A stretch of 64,000 nucleotides of DNA from Ilyomonas sp965277535 (GTDB taxonomy: Bacteria > Bacteroidota > Bacteroidia > Chitinophagales > Chitinophagaceae). The translations under genes and the position numbers were made by a program. The stretch lies in assembly GCA_965277535.1 (NCBI GenBank), contig OZ255825.1, positions 2,418,001-2,482,000 of the forward strand, in the 5' to 3' direction. Position 1 is the first letter of the stretch. The number at the start of each line of letters is the position of its first letter. Positions 8,968-16,193 of this stretch are shown here, piece by piece. The notes beneath the pieces are model-generated. The model was not told the DNA's origin. It did no database searches and saw only the letters and a list, made by a program, of their open reading frames with translations.

Positions 8968-9303
8968 TTATTTTTGTTTTTTATTTCCCTTTACCAACTG
9001 GTAAGAATCAGAAATGAATTGTTGCAGTTGCTTCGCAGACAAAACACCATCCACAACAATTGTGTTCCAGTGCTTTTTATTCATGTGATAACCCGGCAAA
9101 ACCGTATCGGTATATTGCTCGCGCAATTCAACTGCTGCATCAGGATTGCATTTGACATTAAAGGTAAGGGGAGAAGCATCGAGCGGCAGCAACAAAAACA
9201 TTTTGTTGGCCACTTTAAACACTAAATTATCAGGACCGAAAGGAAGCGTTTCTTCTACATCGGGCAAGCTCAAAGCAAAGCTGCGTATGATTTCTACATT
9301 CAT
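8968..9303 (-). CDS. MmcQ/YjbR family protein
   Basis: A 111-aa protein with the YjbR layout: MNVEIIRSFALSLPDVEETLPFG, then VFKVANKMFLLLPLD, and a C-terminal MNKKHWNTIVVDGVLSAKQLQ. The family has a CyaY-like fold with proposed DNA binding; its biological role is not settled. It has full length for the family. It is probably a single-gene unit, since the upstream gap (9304-9531) contains a large inverted repeat. The ATG is at 9303. Confidence 0.88.
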   Translation of the reverse strand: MNVEIIRSFALSLPDVEETLPFGPDNLVFKVANKMFLLLPLDASPLTFNVKCNPDAAVELREQYTDTVLPGYHMNKKHWNTIVVDGVLSAKQLQQFISDSYQLVKGNKKQK

Positions 9304-9310
9304 AATGGTT

Positions 9311-9507
9311 GTCTGAACTGGGATTGATGAGATGAATGGGATTTATAGGATGGAATAATACATATAATGCCTACACTATTCTGAAAACGGACTCAACCGG
9401 ATGATGAAGATTGAAGATATAAGATTGAATATTAAGGCAAAACCAAGCTTTTCTTTCTTCATCCCCATCGCACAAATCCCATTTATCTCATCAATCCCAG
9501 TTCAGAC
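9311..9507. repeat. 197-bp inverted-repeat element, GTCTGAACTGGGAT type, copy 1
   Basis: Arms of about 43 bp at 9311-9353 and 9465-9507 are reverse complements with few mismatches. Each begins, from the outside, with GTCTGAACTGGGATTGATGA. A second element with the same outer end lies at 42061-42216. The inside holds a one-mismatch copy of the 11-bp motif (9436-9447). No ORF or transposase is seen. It may be a MITE-like or REP-like element, or a long hairpin in the transcript leaving korA. Confidence 0.8.
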
Positions 9508-9531
9508 CCTCCACATCTGTGTTCTATGCCC

Positions 9532-11382
9532 TCACAAATACTTTTTAATTTCTTCTATCAACTCCGCTTTCATAATCGGCACGCCCATGATTTTGTTATA
9601 ACCTTTTGCATCTACCAAATATTGATCGCGAATGATTTTGATGAGTTGACCGTTGTTTAATTCAGGTATCAGTACTGTTTCAAAGTTCTTCAATATCGCA
9701 CCCAGATTTTTAGGAAACGGGCGTAGGTAACGAATATGTGCATGGCTTACTTCATGTCCTTGTTGCTGCAACTCTAATACTGCACTTTTGATAGAGCCAT
9801 ACGTGCTGCCCCAGCCTAACACTAATACTTTGCCCTTTTCTTTGCCGCTATCAATGGTTTGCAACGGAATATAATCGGCAATGGTATCTACTTTTTGCTG
9901 GCGCAGTTTTACCATCAGTTGATGATTGTCGGGGTCGTAACTTACATTGCCGGTAATGTTTTGTTTTTCAATTCCACCAATGCGATGCTCCAATCCCGCC
10001 GTGCCGGGCACTGCCCAGGGACGAACCAATTTCTCATTTCGCTGATAAGGCTGAAATTTGCTTTCATCCTCATTCAATCCTTTTTTAAAATGAGCTTGAA
10101 TGGGCTGCAATTCTTCACTCACCGGATATTTCCATGGCTCGCTGCCGTTGGCAATATAACCATCGCTCAACATGATAACAGGCGTCATGTGTTCCACTGC
10201 AATGCGCACAGCCTCGTACACCACTTCAAAACAATCACTGGGAGTTGATGATGCAATCACGGGCATCGGACACTCACCGTTACGTCCGTAATAAGCCTGT
10301 AATAAATCGCTTTGCTCTGTTTTGGTTGGCAAACCAGTACTTGGTCCGCCGCGTTGCACGTTGATGATAACCAGCGGAATTTCTAACATCACTGCCAAGC
10401 CCATCGCTTCTGTTTTTAACGCCATACCCGGACCTGATGTAGTGGTAATACCAATGCTTCCACCGTACGCTGCGCCAATGGCTGCGCTGATGCCCGAAAT
10501 TTCATCTTCTGCCTGGAACGTACGAATGCCAAACGCTTTGTGCTTGCTCAGTTCATGCAAAATATCCGATGCCGGTGTGATGGGATATGTGCCTAAAAAA
10601 AGAGGCAAACCGCTTTTTACTGTTGCCGCTACCAAACCCATTGCAAGCGCCTGGTTGCCCATGATGCTGCGGTATTTTCCGGCAGGCAGTTTGGCTTTTT
10701 CAACGCGGTAGCGCGTTGTAAAAGTTTCGGTGGTATCGCCATAATTATACCCCGCCTGCAACACGCGAAGATTGCTTTGCAGGATGTATTCTTTCTTTCC
10801 AAATTTTTCGGTTAAAAAATCAATTGTGCTTTCAAAATTGCGGTTGTACATCCAATAAATAAAGCCCAGCACAAACATATTTTTTGCACGGTCTTTTTCT
10901 TTTATCCCTAATTCAGGGAAATCTTTTAAGGCTTCGCGGGTGAGTTTGGTAATGTCAATTTTTATCACTTCGTAATTGTGCAGGCTGCCATCTTCCAAGG
11001 GATTGATGCCATCGGTATAATTGGCAAGACGCAAGTTTTTGGCATCAAAACCATCCACATTGGCAATGAGCTTTCCGCCGGGTTTCAGGCTGTTGATGTT
11101 TACTTTTATAGCAGCGGCGTTCATCGCTACGAGCACATCGCACATATCGCCGGGCGTGTAAACCCTGTCGCTTGAAAAATGCAATTGATAACCGCTCACG
11201 CCAGGTACAGTGCCTTGCGGGGCACGAATTTCGGCAGGAAAATCAGGGAAAGTCGCAAGGTCAATGCCAAGCAAAGCCGTATTGTTGGTAAACTGTGTGC
11301 CGGTTAATTGCATGCCATCGCCGCTATCACCGGCGAATTTTATTACTACGTCCTGAAGAACGGTTTCGTGGGCTGTTGTCAT
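9532..11382 (-). CDS. korA: 2-oxoacid:acceptor oxidoreductase, fused gamma-alpha subunit
   Basis: A 616-aa subunit from the ATG at 11382; an upstream ATG at 11409 would add 9 residues, but a TATTTTTG promoter box at 11399-11406 makes 11382 the better start. Residues 1-190 form the gamma domain (VIKFAGDSGDGMQLTG). The alpha pyrimidine domain starts near 230 with GTYPITPASDIL, EDEISG and TTTSGPG. This is KorA of 2-oxoglutarate:ferredoxin oxidoreductase, which makes succinyl-CoA, CO2 and reduced ferredoxin. The TPP-binding beta subunit (korB), normally the next gene downstream, is not present in this window. Confidence 0.9.
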   Translation of the reverse strand: MTTAHETVLQDVVIKFAGDSGDGMQLTGTQFTNNTALLGIDLATFPDFPAEIRAPQGTVPGVSGYQLHFSSDRVYTPGDMCDVLVAMNAAAIKVNINSLKPGGKLIANVDGFDAKNLRLANYTDGINPLEDGSLHNYEVIKIDITKLTREALKDFPELGIKEKDRAKNMFVLGFIYWMYNRNFESTIDFLTEKFGKKEYILQSNLRVLQAGYNYGDTTETFTTRYRVEKAKLPAGKYRSIMGNQALAMGLVAATVKSGLPLFLGTYPITPASDILHELSKHKAFGIRTFQAEDEISGISAAIGAAYGGSIGITTTSGPGMALKTEAMGLAVMLEIPLVIINVQRGGPSTGLPTKTEQSDLLQAYYGRNGECPMPVIASSTPSDCFEVVYEAVRIAVEHMTPVIMLSDGYIANGSEPWKYPVSEELQPIQAHFKKGLNEDESKFQPYQRNEKLVRPWAVPGTAGLEHRIGGIEKQNITGNVSYDPDNHQLMVKLRQQKVDTIADYIPLQTIDSGKEKGKVLVLGWGSTYGSIKSAVLELQQQGHEVSHAHIRYLRPFPKNLGAILKNFETVLIPELNNGQLIKIIRDQYLVDAKGYNKIMGVPIMKAELIEEIKKYL

Positions 11383-11398
11383 AGTTGTTTGCGAAGCG

Positions 11399-11406
11399 CA
11401 AAAATA
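11399..11406 (-). promoter_or_regulatory. Bacteroidota -7 box for korA
   Basis: TATTTTTG on the minus strand matches TAnnTTTG and ends 16 nt before the chosen ATG (11382). No good TTG was found 19 bp upstream. It supports the shorter korA start. Confidence 0.45.
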
Positions 11407-11475
11407 CAAAGTGGCGTTGGAAGAAAGTCGTTAAACTGTTTGGGTAACGTGTTTCCGGTTTAAAAATAAAATGCC

Positions 11476-11574
11476 CTGCAGATAACGCAGATTTTCGCGG
11501 AGTAAATACAGAGTATCAAAGAACATTGAAATTGTATGATTACTTCTTTCAGCGAAAATTTGCGTTATCTGCGG
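11476..11574. repeat. inverted repeat of the CGCAGATAACGCAGAT type, copy 1
   Basis: Arms of 23 bp (11476-11498 and 11552-11574) around CGCAGATAACGCA(G/A)ATTTTCGC, separated by about 53 bp. It lies in the divergent 312-bp korA-ribE gap, which also has one iterated motif (11604-11614) and no gene. A related repeat is at 32030-32079. These words (TCTGCGTTATCTGCGG) are familiar intergenic repeats of Bacteroidota genomes. Confidence 0.75.
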
Positions 11575-11694
11575 GAGACAGTCAAGTCTGAAACTGGCTA
11601 ACGTTTGGTTTTGCCCTTTTTTTCAAAATGCTGTAACTAAACCACCCTTCACATTCTCATTTCAACAAACTACTTCATTCCCTAACTTGCGCCA

Positions 11695-12294
11695 ATGTTT
11701 ACAGGTATTGTTGAAGCAAAGGGCATCATTACATCGGTTGAAGCCAACGGCACCAATAAAATTTTTTGGATCAAAAGCGCCATTAGCGAAGAACTGAAAA
11801 TTGACCAAAGCGTGAGCCACAGCGGCGTGTGCTTAACCGTTGATGAGCTTGGCGATGGCGCACATCGCGTAACCGCTGTTGCCGAAACATTGACAAAAAC
11901 AAACTTAGCTGCCTGGCAAAAAGATAACCTAATAAATTTAGAAAGATGCATGCCTATGAATGGCAGAATTGATGGACACATCGTGCAAGGGCACGTTGAC
12001 GCAACAGCTATTTGCGTTGAAAGAAAAGATTTGCACGGAAGCTGGGAGTACCGCTTTTCTTTTGATGAACAATTTGCCCCGATGATTATCGAAAAAGGAT
12101 CGGTGTGTGTGAATGGTATTAGCTTAACGGCATACAATGTAACACACAATGCGTTTACCGTTTCCATCATTCCTTATACTTACGACCATACCAATATTCA
12201 CGAAATAAAAAAAGACAGTGTGGTAAATATTGAGTGGGACATGATTGGTAAATACATCAACCGAATTCATTCGCTTCAGCAAAATGCGGGATAA
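11695..12294 (+). CDS. ribE: riboflavin synthase alpha chain
   Basis: A 199-aa protein starting with the invariant MFTGIVEAKG. It has the two lumazine-binding repeats expected of the family: repeat 1 (1 to about 90, SVSHSGVCLTVDEL) and repeat 2 (from about 97, MNGRIDGHIVQGHVDATA, then EKGSVCVNGISLTAYNV). The enzyme dismutates two 6,7-dimethyl-8-ribityllumazine molecules into riboflavin and the pyrimidinedione precursor. The length is normal. A TAACTTGC word just before the ATG is a weak promoter candidate. I see no FMN riboswitch upstream. The glycosyltransferase gene overlaps its 3' end by 11 nt. Confidence 0.95.
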   Translation: MFTGIVEAKGIITSVEANGTNKIFWIKSAISEELKIDQSVSHSGVCLTVDELGDGAHRVTAVAETLTKTNLAAWQKDNLINLERCMPMNGRIDGHIVQGHVDATAICVERKDLHGSWEYRFSFDEQFAPMIIEKGSVCVNGISLTAYNVTHNAFTVSIIPYTYDHTNIHEIKKDSVVNIEWDMIGKYINRIHSLQQNAG

Positions 12295-13315
12295 CGTGAG
12301 CGAATACCCATCCATAGCCATTGCTATCCTCAACTGGAACGGCAAACATTTTTTAGAAACGCTGCTGCCCGCGCTGCAACAACTTACCTATCCTAACTAT
12401 TCCATTTACATCATTGACAACAACAGTTCCGACGATTCGGTGGCGTTTGTAAACGCCCGTTTTCCTTTAATAAAGACTATTGTATTAGACGATAATTACG
12501 GCTTCGCCAATGGCTACAACAAAGGGCTTTGGCAAATAAAAGAGCCGTATTATTTACTGATAAATTCCGATGTGGAAGTAGCGCCAAACTTTATAGAACC
12601 GCTGATGCGCCAAATGCAAAGCGATGAGAAGATTGCGGTTTGCCAACCTAAAATTCGGTCGCTTCAAAACAAGCACCTGTTTGAACATGCCGGTGCTGCC
12701 GGTGGTATGATGGATGTGTTGGGCTACCCGTTTTGCCGGGGAAGAATCTTTGATTTTGTTGAAAAAGATCAGGGTCAATATGATGATGTGAGGCAAACGT
12801 TTTGGGCAAGCGGAACCTGTTGTTTAATCAGAAAGAAAGCGTACTGGCAGGTGGGCGGCATGTACGGATTTTATTTTATGCACATGGAAGAAATTGATTT
12901 GTGCTGGCGATTGAATGCTGCCGGTTATAAAGTGATGTACTGCCCGCAATCAGTCGTTTATCATTTGGGCGGCGGTTCGCTTTCCTATCAATCTCCACGC
13001 AAAACATATTTTAATTTTAGAAACAACATTATTATGTGTTGGCGCAATTCGCCCCCGCATGTAAACCTTTGGTTGTTGCCCCTGCGAATGATGATGGATG
13101 GAATTGCCGCAATGCAATTTTTAGTGCAAAAACAAACCCCGCATAGCAAAGCGGTTGTAAAAGCTTACCGCGATTTTTTCAGGTGGATGTTTTCGTATCA
13201 AAGAGACAGTCCGCGCCAAAAGCTTTCATTGCGCAAAGCCAGTGGTGTAGCGTGTTTCAGCGTAGTGTGGAAATATTTTATCAGAAAAAAGAAGACGTAC
13301 AATGCGATGAAGTAA
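12284..13315 (+). CDS. glycosyltransferase family 2
   Basis: A 343-aa GT-A protein from ATG 12284, inside the end of ribE; an ATG at 12245 in the same frame is deeper in ribE and less likely. Motifs: IAILNWNGKHFLETLLPAL, IIDNNSSDDS, the DXD-like LLINSDVEV, and WASGTCCLIRKKAYWQVGG followed by MEEIDLCWRLNAAGYK. These place it with the rhamnosyl/GT2 transferases of surface polysaccharide synthesis. There is no transmembrane anchor. An iterated-motif copy is inside the gene (13126-13136). The functional link to riboflavin is likely only positional. Confidence 0.88.
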   Translation: MRDNVSEYPSIAIAILNWNGKHFLETLLPALQQLTYPNYSIYIIDNNSSDDSVAFVNARFPLIKTIVLDDNYGFANGYNKGLWQIKEPYYLLINSDVEVAPNFIEPLMRQMQSDEKIAVCQPKIRSLQNKHLFEHAGAAGGMMDVLGYPFCRGRIFDFVEKDQGQYDDVRQTFWASGTCCLIRKKAYWQVGGMYGFYFMHMEEIDLCWRLNAAGYKVMYCPQSVVYHLGGGSLSYQSPRKTYFNFRNNIIMCWRNSPPHVNLWLLPLRMMMDGIAAMQFLVQKQTPHSKAVVKAYRDFFRWMFSYQRDSPRQKLSLRKASGVACFSVVWKYFIRKKKTYNAMK

Positions 13316-13495
13316 GTTATCAAGTAATAAGTTATGAAGTAACAAGAATCAAGAGTTCAAGAAGGAAAAAAAGCTGCAAAAACAAAAGCTGACTCAATAT
13401 CATTTTTCTCATTTTGACTACTAAAATCCTCAATTAGGTTACGCTTAAGAAAGGGTATCCAACCAACTTTGCCTTTCAAATTGTAAAATAAAATC

Positions 13496-14233
13496 ATGAA
13501 AAAAGCACTCATTACAGGAGCCAATAAAAGCATCGGTTTTGAAACAGCTCGCCAGTTATTACAAAAAGGATTTTATGTGTATCTCGGTAGCCGCGATATA
13601 AAAAAAGGTGATGAAGCTGTTGAGCAATTAAAAAAGGAAGGATTCGCCAATGTAGAAGCGGTAGAAATAGATGTTGCCAACACCGGATCGGTGAAAGCAG
13701 CCCGCACAGCCGTTGGCAACAAAACAGATGTGCTGGATGTGCTCATCAACAACGCGGGCATTACCGGTGGCTTTCCGCAATCGGCATTGGAAGCTGCACC
13801 TGAACAATTTACAGCTGTGTTTGATACCAACGTAATTGGCGTGGTAAGAGTAACACAGGCTTTTATAGATTTGTTGAAAAAATCGCCGGAGCCGCGCATT
13901 GTGATGGTAAGCTCCAGCCAGGGTTCGCTTACATTGGCAAATGATCCAAACGGGAAGTATTATCATCACAAAGGTGCGGTATATCAGCCTTCAAAATCTG
14001 CACTGAACATGTATTCCCTTATTCTGGCTTACGAGTTGCGCGATACGCCGGTGAAAGTAAACATAGTTGATCCGGGCTTTATCAAAACCGATTTTAATAA
14101 TCATCGAGGAACAGGCACCGTTGAAGAAGCCGGCTTGCGCATAGTGAAATATGCATTGATAGGTAATGATGGTCCGACGGGAAAATATATCAGTGAAGAA
14201 ACAAATCCGGAAACAGGCGAAATTCCCTGGTAA
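13496..14233 (+). CDS. SDR family NAD(P)-dependent oxidoreductase
   Basis: A 245-aa classical short-chain dehydrogenase. The Rossmann Gly motif is TGANKSIG (7-14), the structural NNAG at 85-88, the catalytic Ser in VSSSQGS near 139, and the YxxxK pair at Tyr163/Lys167 (YQPSK). Arg33 after beta-strand 2 favours NADP(H). The substrate cannot be told; it resembles carbonyl-reductase-like SDRs that are often controlled by an adjacent AraC regulator, which follows here 36 nt downstream. The ATG is at 13496 with no clear Shine-Dalgarno. Confidence 0.9.
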   Translation: MKKALITGANKSIGFETARQLLQKGFYVYLGSRDIKKGDEAVEQLKKEGFANVEAVEIDVANTGSVKAARTAVGNKTDVLDVLINNAGITGGFPQSALEAAPEQFTAVFDTNVIGVVRVTQAFIDLLKKSPEPRIVMVSSSQGSLTLANDPNGKYYHHKGAVYQPSKSALNMYSLILAYELRDTPVKVNIVDPGFIKTDFNNHRGTGTVEEAGLRIVKYALIGNDGPTGKYISEETNPETGEIPW

Positions 14234-14269
14234 GAAAGATGTTTGAAAAAAATCAGGTTTATCAACAGT

Positions 14270-15187
14270 ATGAAAAAAGAAGAAGACAATCTGCATAAGT
14301 TTGAATCTTTATCTGATTTGCATCGGGTGCTGGGCTTACCAAAGCCTTTGCATCCGATGATAAGTTTGGTAAACAATATGGATAATCAGGTTGCACTTGA
14401 TCAATTACCTCATTCCCATATTCTGAATTATTATAAAATCTCTTACAAAACCAATCTTAGTGGCAGAGTCAAATACGGTCAGGGTTATTACGACTTTGAT
14501 GAAGGTGGCTTATTGTTCGCTTCTCCCAACCAATTAATTGGCAGCAATGAAGACAATGGAAATCATTCCGGCTATACTTTACTCATCCATCCCAATTTTT
14601 TATTATCTTATCCTTTAGCAAAAAAAATCAGGCAGTTCGGTTTCTTTTCTTATTCTGCCAATGAAGCGTTACATCTATCTGATGATGAAAAGAAAACCAT
14701 CCTTTCCATTTTTGTATTGATTGAACAGGAGTTAAACAGCAGGATTGATGATTTTAGCCAGGATGTAATGATTTCGCAAATTGAATTGTTGCTGAATTGT
14801 TGCAATCGTTTTTATAAGCGACAATTTATAACACGCAAAGCGGCAAGCAACGATTTGTTGGAAAAGCTGGAAGTATTTTTAGACGATTATTTCAATAACG
14901 AAAAATCTTTAAGCGAGGGAATACCAACGGTGCAATCTCTTTCAGCCTATATAAACTTATCGCCCGGTTATTTAAGCGATATGCTACGTTCCCTCACCGG
15001 GCAAAATGCGCAGCAACACATACATAATAAACTGATAGAAAAAGCGAAAGAAAAGTTATCCGCCACCCGCTTATCGGTTAGTGAAGTTGCCTACGAGTTG
15101 GGCTTTGAACACCCGCAATCGTTCAGTAAATTATTCAAAACAAAAACCAAGCTTTCGCCAGTAGATTTCAGGCGATCTTTTAATTGA
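14270..15187 (+). CDS. AraC family transcriptional regulator
   Basis: About 305 aa from ATG 14270; an in-frame ATG at 14243 is also possible. The start MKKEEDNLHKFESLSDLHR is typical of Bacteroidota AraC regulators with a cupin-like sensor domain. The C-terminal 100 residues carry two helix-turn-helix units: LSAYINLSPGYLSDMLRSLTG and VSEVAYELGFEHPQSFSKLF, ending in the conserved KTKLSPVDFRR. It follows the SDR gene on the same strand and probably controls it. The shared terminator with the convergent DksA-like gene is the palindrome at 15241-15282. Confidence 0.9.
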   Translation: MKKEEDNLHKFESLSDLHRVLGLPKPLHPMISLVNNMDNQVALDQLPHSHILNYYKISYKTNLSGRVKYGQGYYDFDEGGLLFASPNQLIGSNEDNGNHSGYTLLIHPNFLLSYPLAKKIRQFGFFSYSANEALHLSDDEKKTILSIFVLIEQELNSRIDDFSQDVMISQIELLLNCCNRFYKRQFITRKAASNDLLEKLEVFLDDYFNNEKSLSEGIPTVQSLSAYINLSPGYLSDMLRSLTGQNAQQHIHNKLIEKAKEKLSATRLSVSEVAYELGFEHPQSFSKLFKTKTKLSPVDFRRSFN

Positions 15188-15240
15188 TACACATGAACGA
15201 ATAACAAAGTTTGACAATAGGCTTGATAACACAATTCAAC

Positions 15241-15282
15241 AAAAAAGCGGCAAAACCAAACGTTTGGTTTTGCCGCTTTTTT
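15241..15282. terminator. 42-bp perfect palindrome terminator made of two inverted copies of the iterated motif
   Basis: The sequence A6-GCGGCAAAACCAAACG and its exact reverse complement lie back to back with no spacer (centre at 15261/15262). It holds motif copies at 15250-15260 (plus) and 15263-15273 (minus). The A/T runs on both ends make it a bidirectional intrinsic terminator between the convergent AraC gene (ends 15187) and the DksA-like gene (ends 15299). The arrangement copies that of paired uptake sequences in Neisseria. Confidence 0.9.
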
Positions 15283-15298
15283 ACAAAGTAAAAATACT

Positions 15299-16186
15299 TT
15301 ATTCTGTACCTGGTTTTACCAAACCCAGCTTTGCTTCTAAGCTTAAGGTAGCATGTGGCACAGCACGCAGGCGGGCTTTGTCTATCAGCTTGCCGGTGAT
15401 GCGGCAAATGCCATAGGTTTTGTTTTCGATGCGGATTAAAGCCTTTTCCAAATGGTCAATGTAAGTAATCTGGCGGCTTGCCATCTGGCTTAGCTGCTCA
15501 CGTTCCATACTCATGCTGCCATCTTCCATCGTCATGTAACGGTTATCGCCTTCATCGCCGCCCATATCATCTCTGCGCGTTATCAAACCCTGCAAATACG
15601 CCAGCTCTTTTTTGGCGGCGTCTAACTTTTTGTTGATGAGTTCTCTGAAATCGGTTAGGTCAGTATCATTGTATCTTACCAAAGGCACATTGCTTTTACC
15701 ATTGGTAGTTGCCTGGCGCTGGTCGAGCGTTTTGTATTCAGGATGATAAGGAACAGAAGTTTTAATAGTGGTTTTTGGAATTTTTATTTCTGCAGGTGCG
15801 GCGGCTTTTTTAGGCGCTTTTTGGGCTGCTTCCGCTTCTTTTCTTACTTCTGCTTTTGCAGATTTCCTGGCAATCGGTTCACTCTTTTTTTCTACCGGCT
15901 TTGCTGTTTCTTTCTTAGTTTTTTCCTCTTTAACGGGTGCTTTCTTCGTCATTTGCTTACTGCTTATGGATGTTTTTAATGGTGATTTCCTTGTGATAGG
16001 AGCTGCCGTTTTTTTGGCAGCCGCTTTTGTTTTTACCTTCTTTTGAGCAGTCGTTTTAGATGCGGGTTTAGCTGAATGTGTAGCTTTTTTTGCAGCCACC
16101 TTTACAGCCGATTTTGGTGCTGCTTTTTTTGCAGTTTTGGTAATAGTTTTAGTTGCCTTTTTAGGCGCTGCTTTTTTTACGGCCAT
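15299..16186 (-). CDS. DksA/TraR-family protein with histone H1-like N-terminal tail
   Basis: A 295-aa protein in two parts. Residues 1 to about 130 are very rich in Lys, Ala and Pro (KKAAPKKATKTITKTAKKAA style), as in histone H1-like tails, and presumably bind DNA or RNA. Residues about 165-295 form a TraR/DksA domain: a coiled-coil hairpin (TDLTDFRELINKKLDAAKKEL and MSMEREQLSQMASRQITYID in parts), then YGICRITGKLIDKARLRAVP. Canonical DksA has four zinc cysteines; here only one Cys is left, so the finger is degenerate. Possible role: a nucleoid-associated or RNA-polymerase secondary-channel factor. It lies 7 nt from ileS. Confidence 0.85.
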   Translation of the reverse strand: MAVKKAAPKKATKTITKTAKKAAPKSAVKVAAKKATHSAKPASKTTAQKKVKTKAAAKKTAAPITRKSPLKTSISSKQMTKKAPVKEEKTKKETAKPVEKKSEPIARKSAKAEVRKEAEAAQKAPKKAAAPAEIKIPKTTIKTSVPYHPEYKTLDQRQATTNGKSNVPLVRYNDTDLTDFRELINKKLDAAKKELAYLQGLITRRDDMGGDEGDNRYMTMEDGSMSMEREQLSQMASRQITYIDHLEKALIRIENKTYGICRITGKLIDKARLRAVPHATLSLEAKLGLVKPGTE

Positions 16187-16193
16187 ACAATTG

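Noticed and set aside
11383..11694. FMN riboswitch ahead of ribE
   Set aside because: None of the conserved FMN-aptamer words (such as AGGGGCA) is present; the structure there is the CGCAGATAACG inverted repeat.
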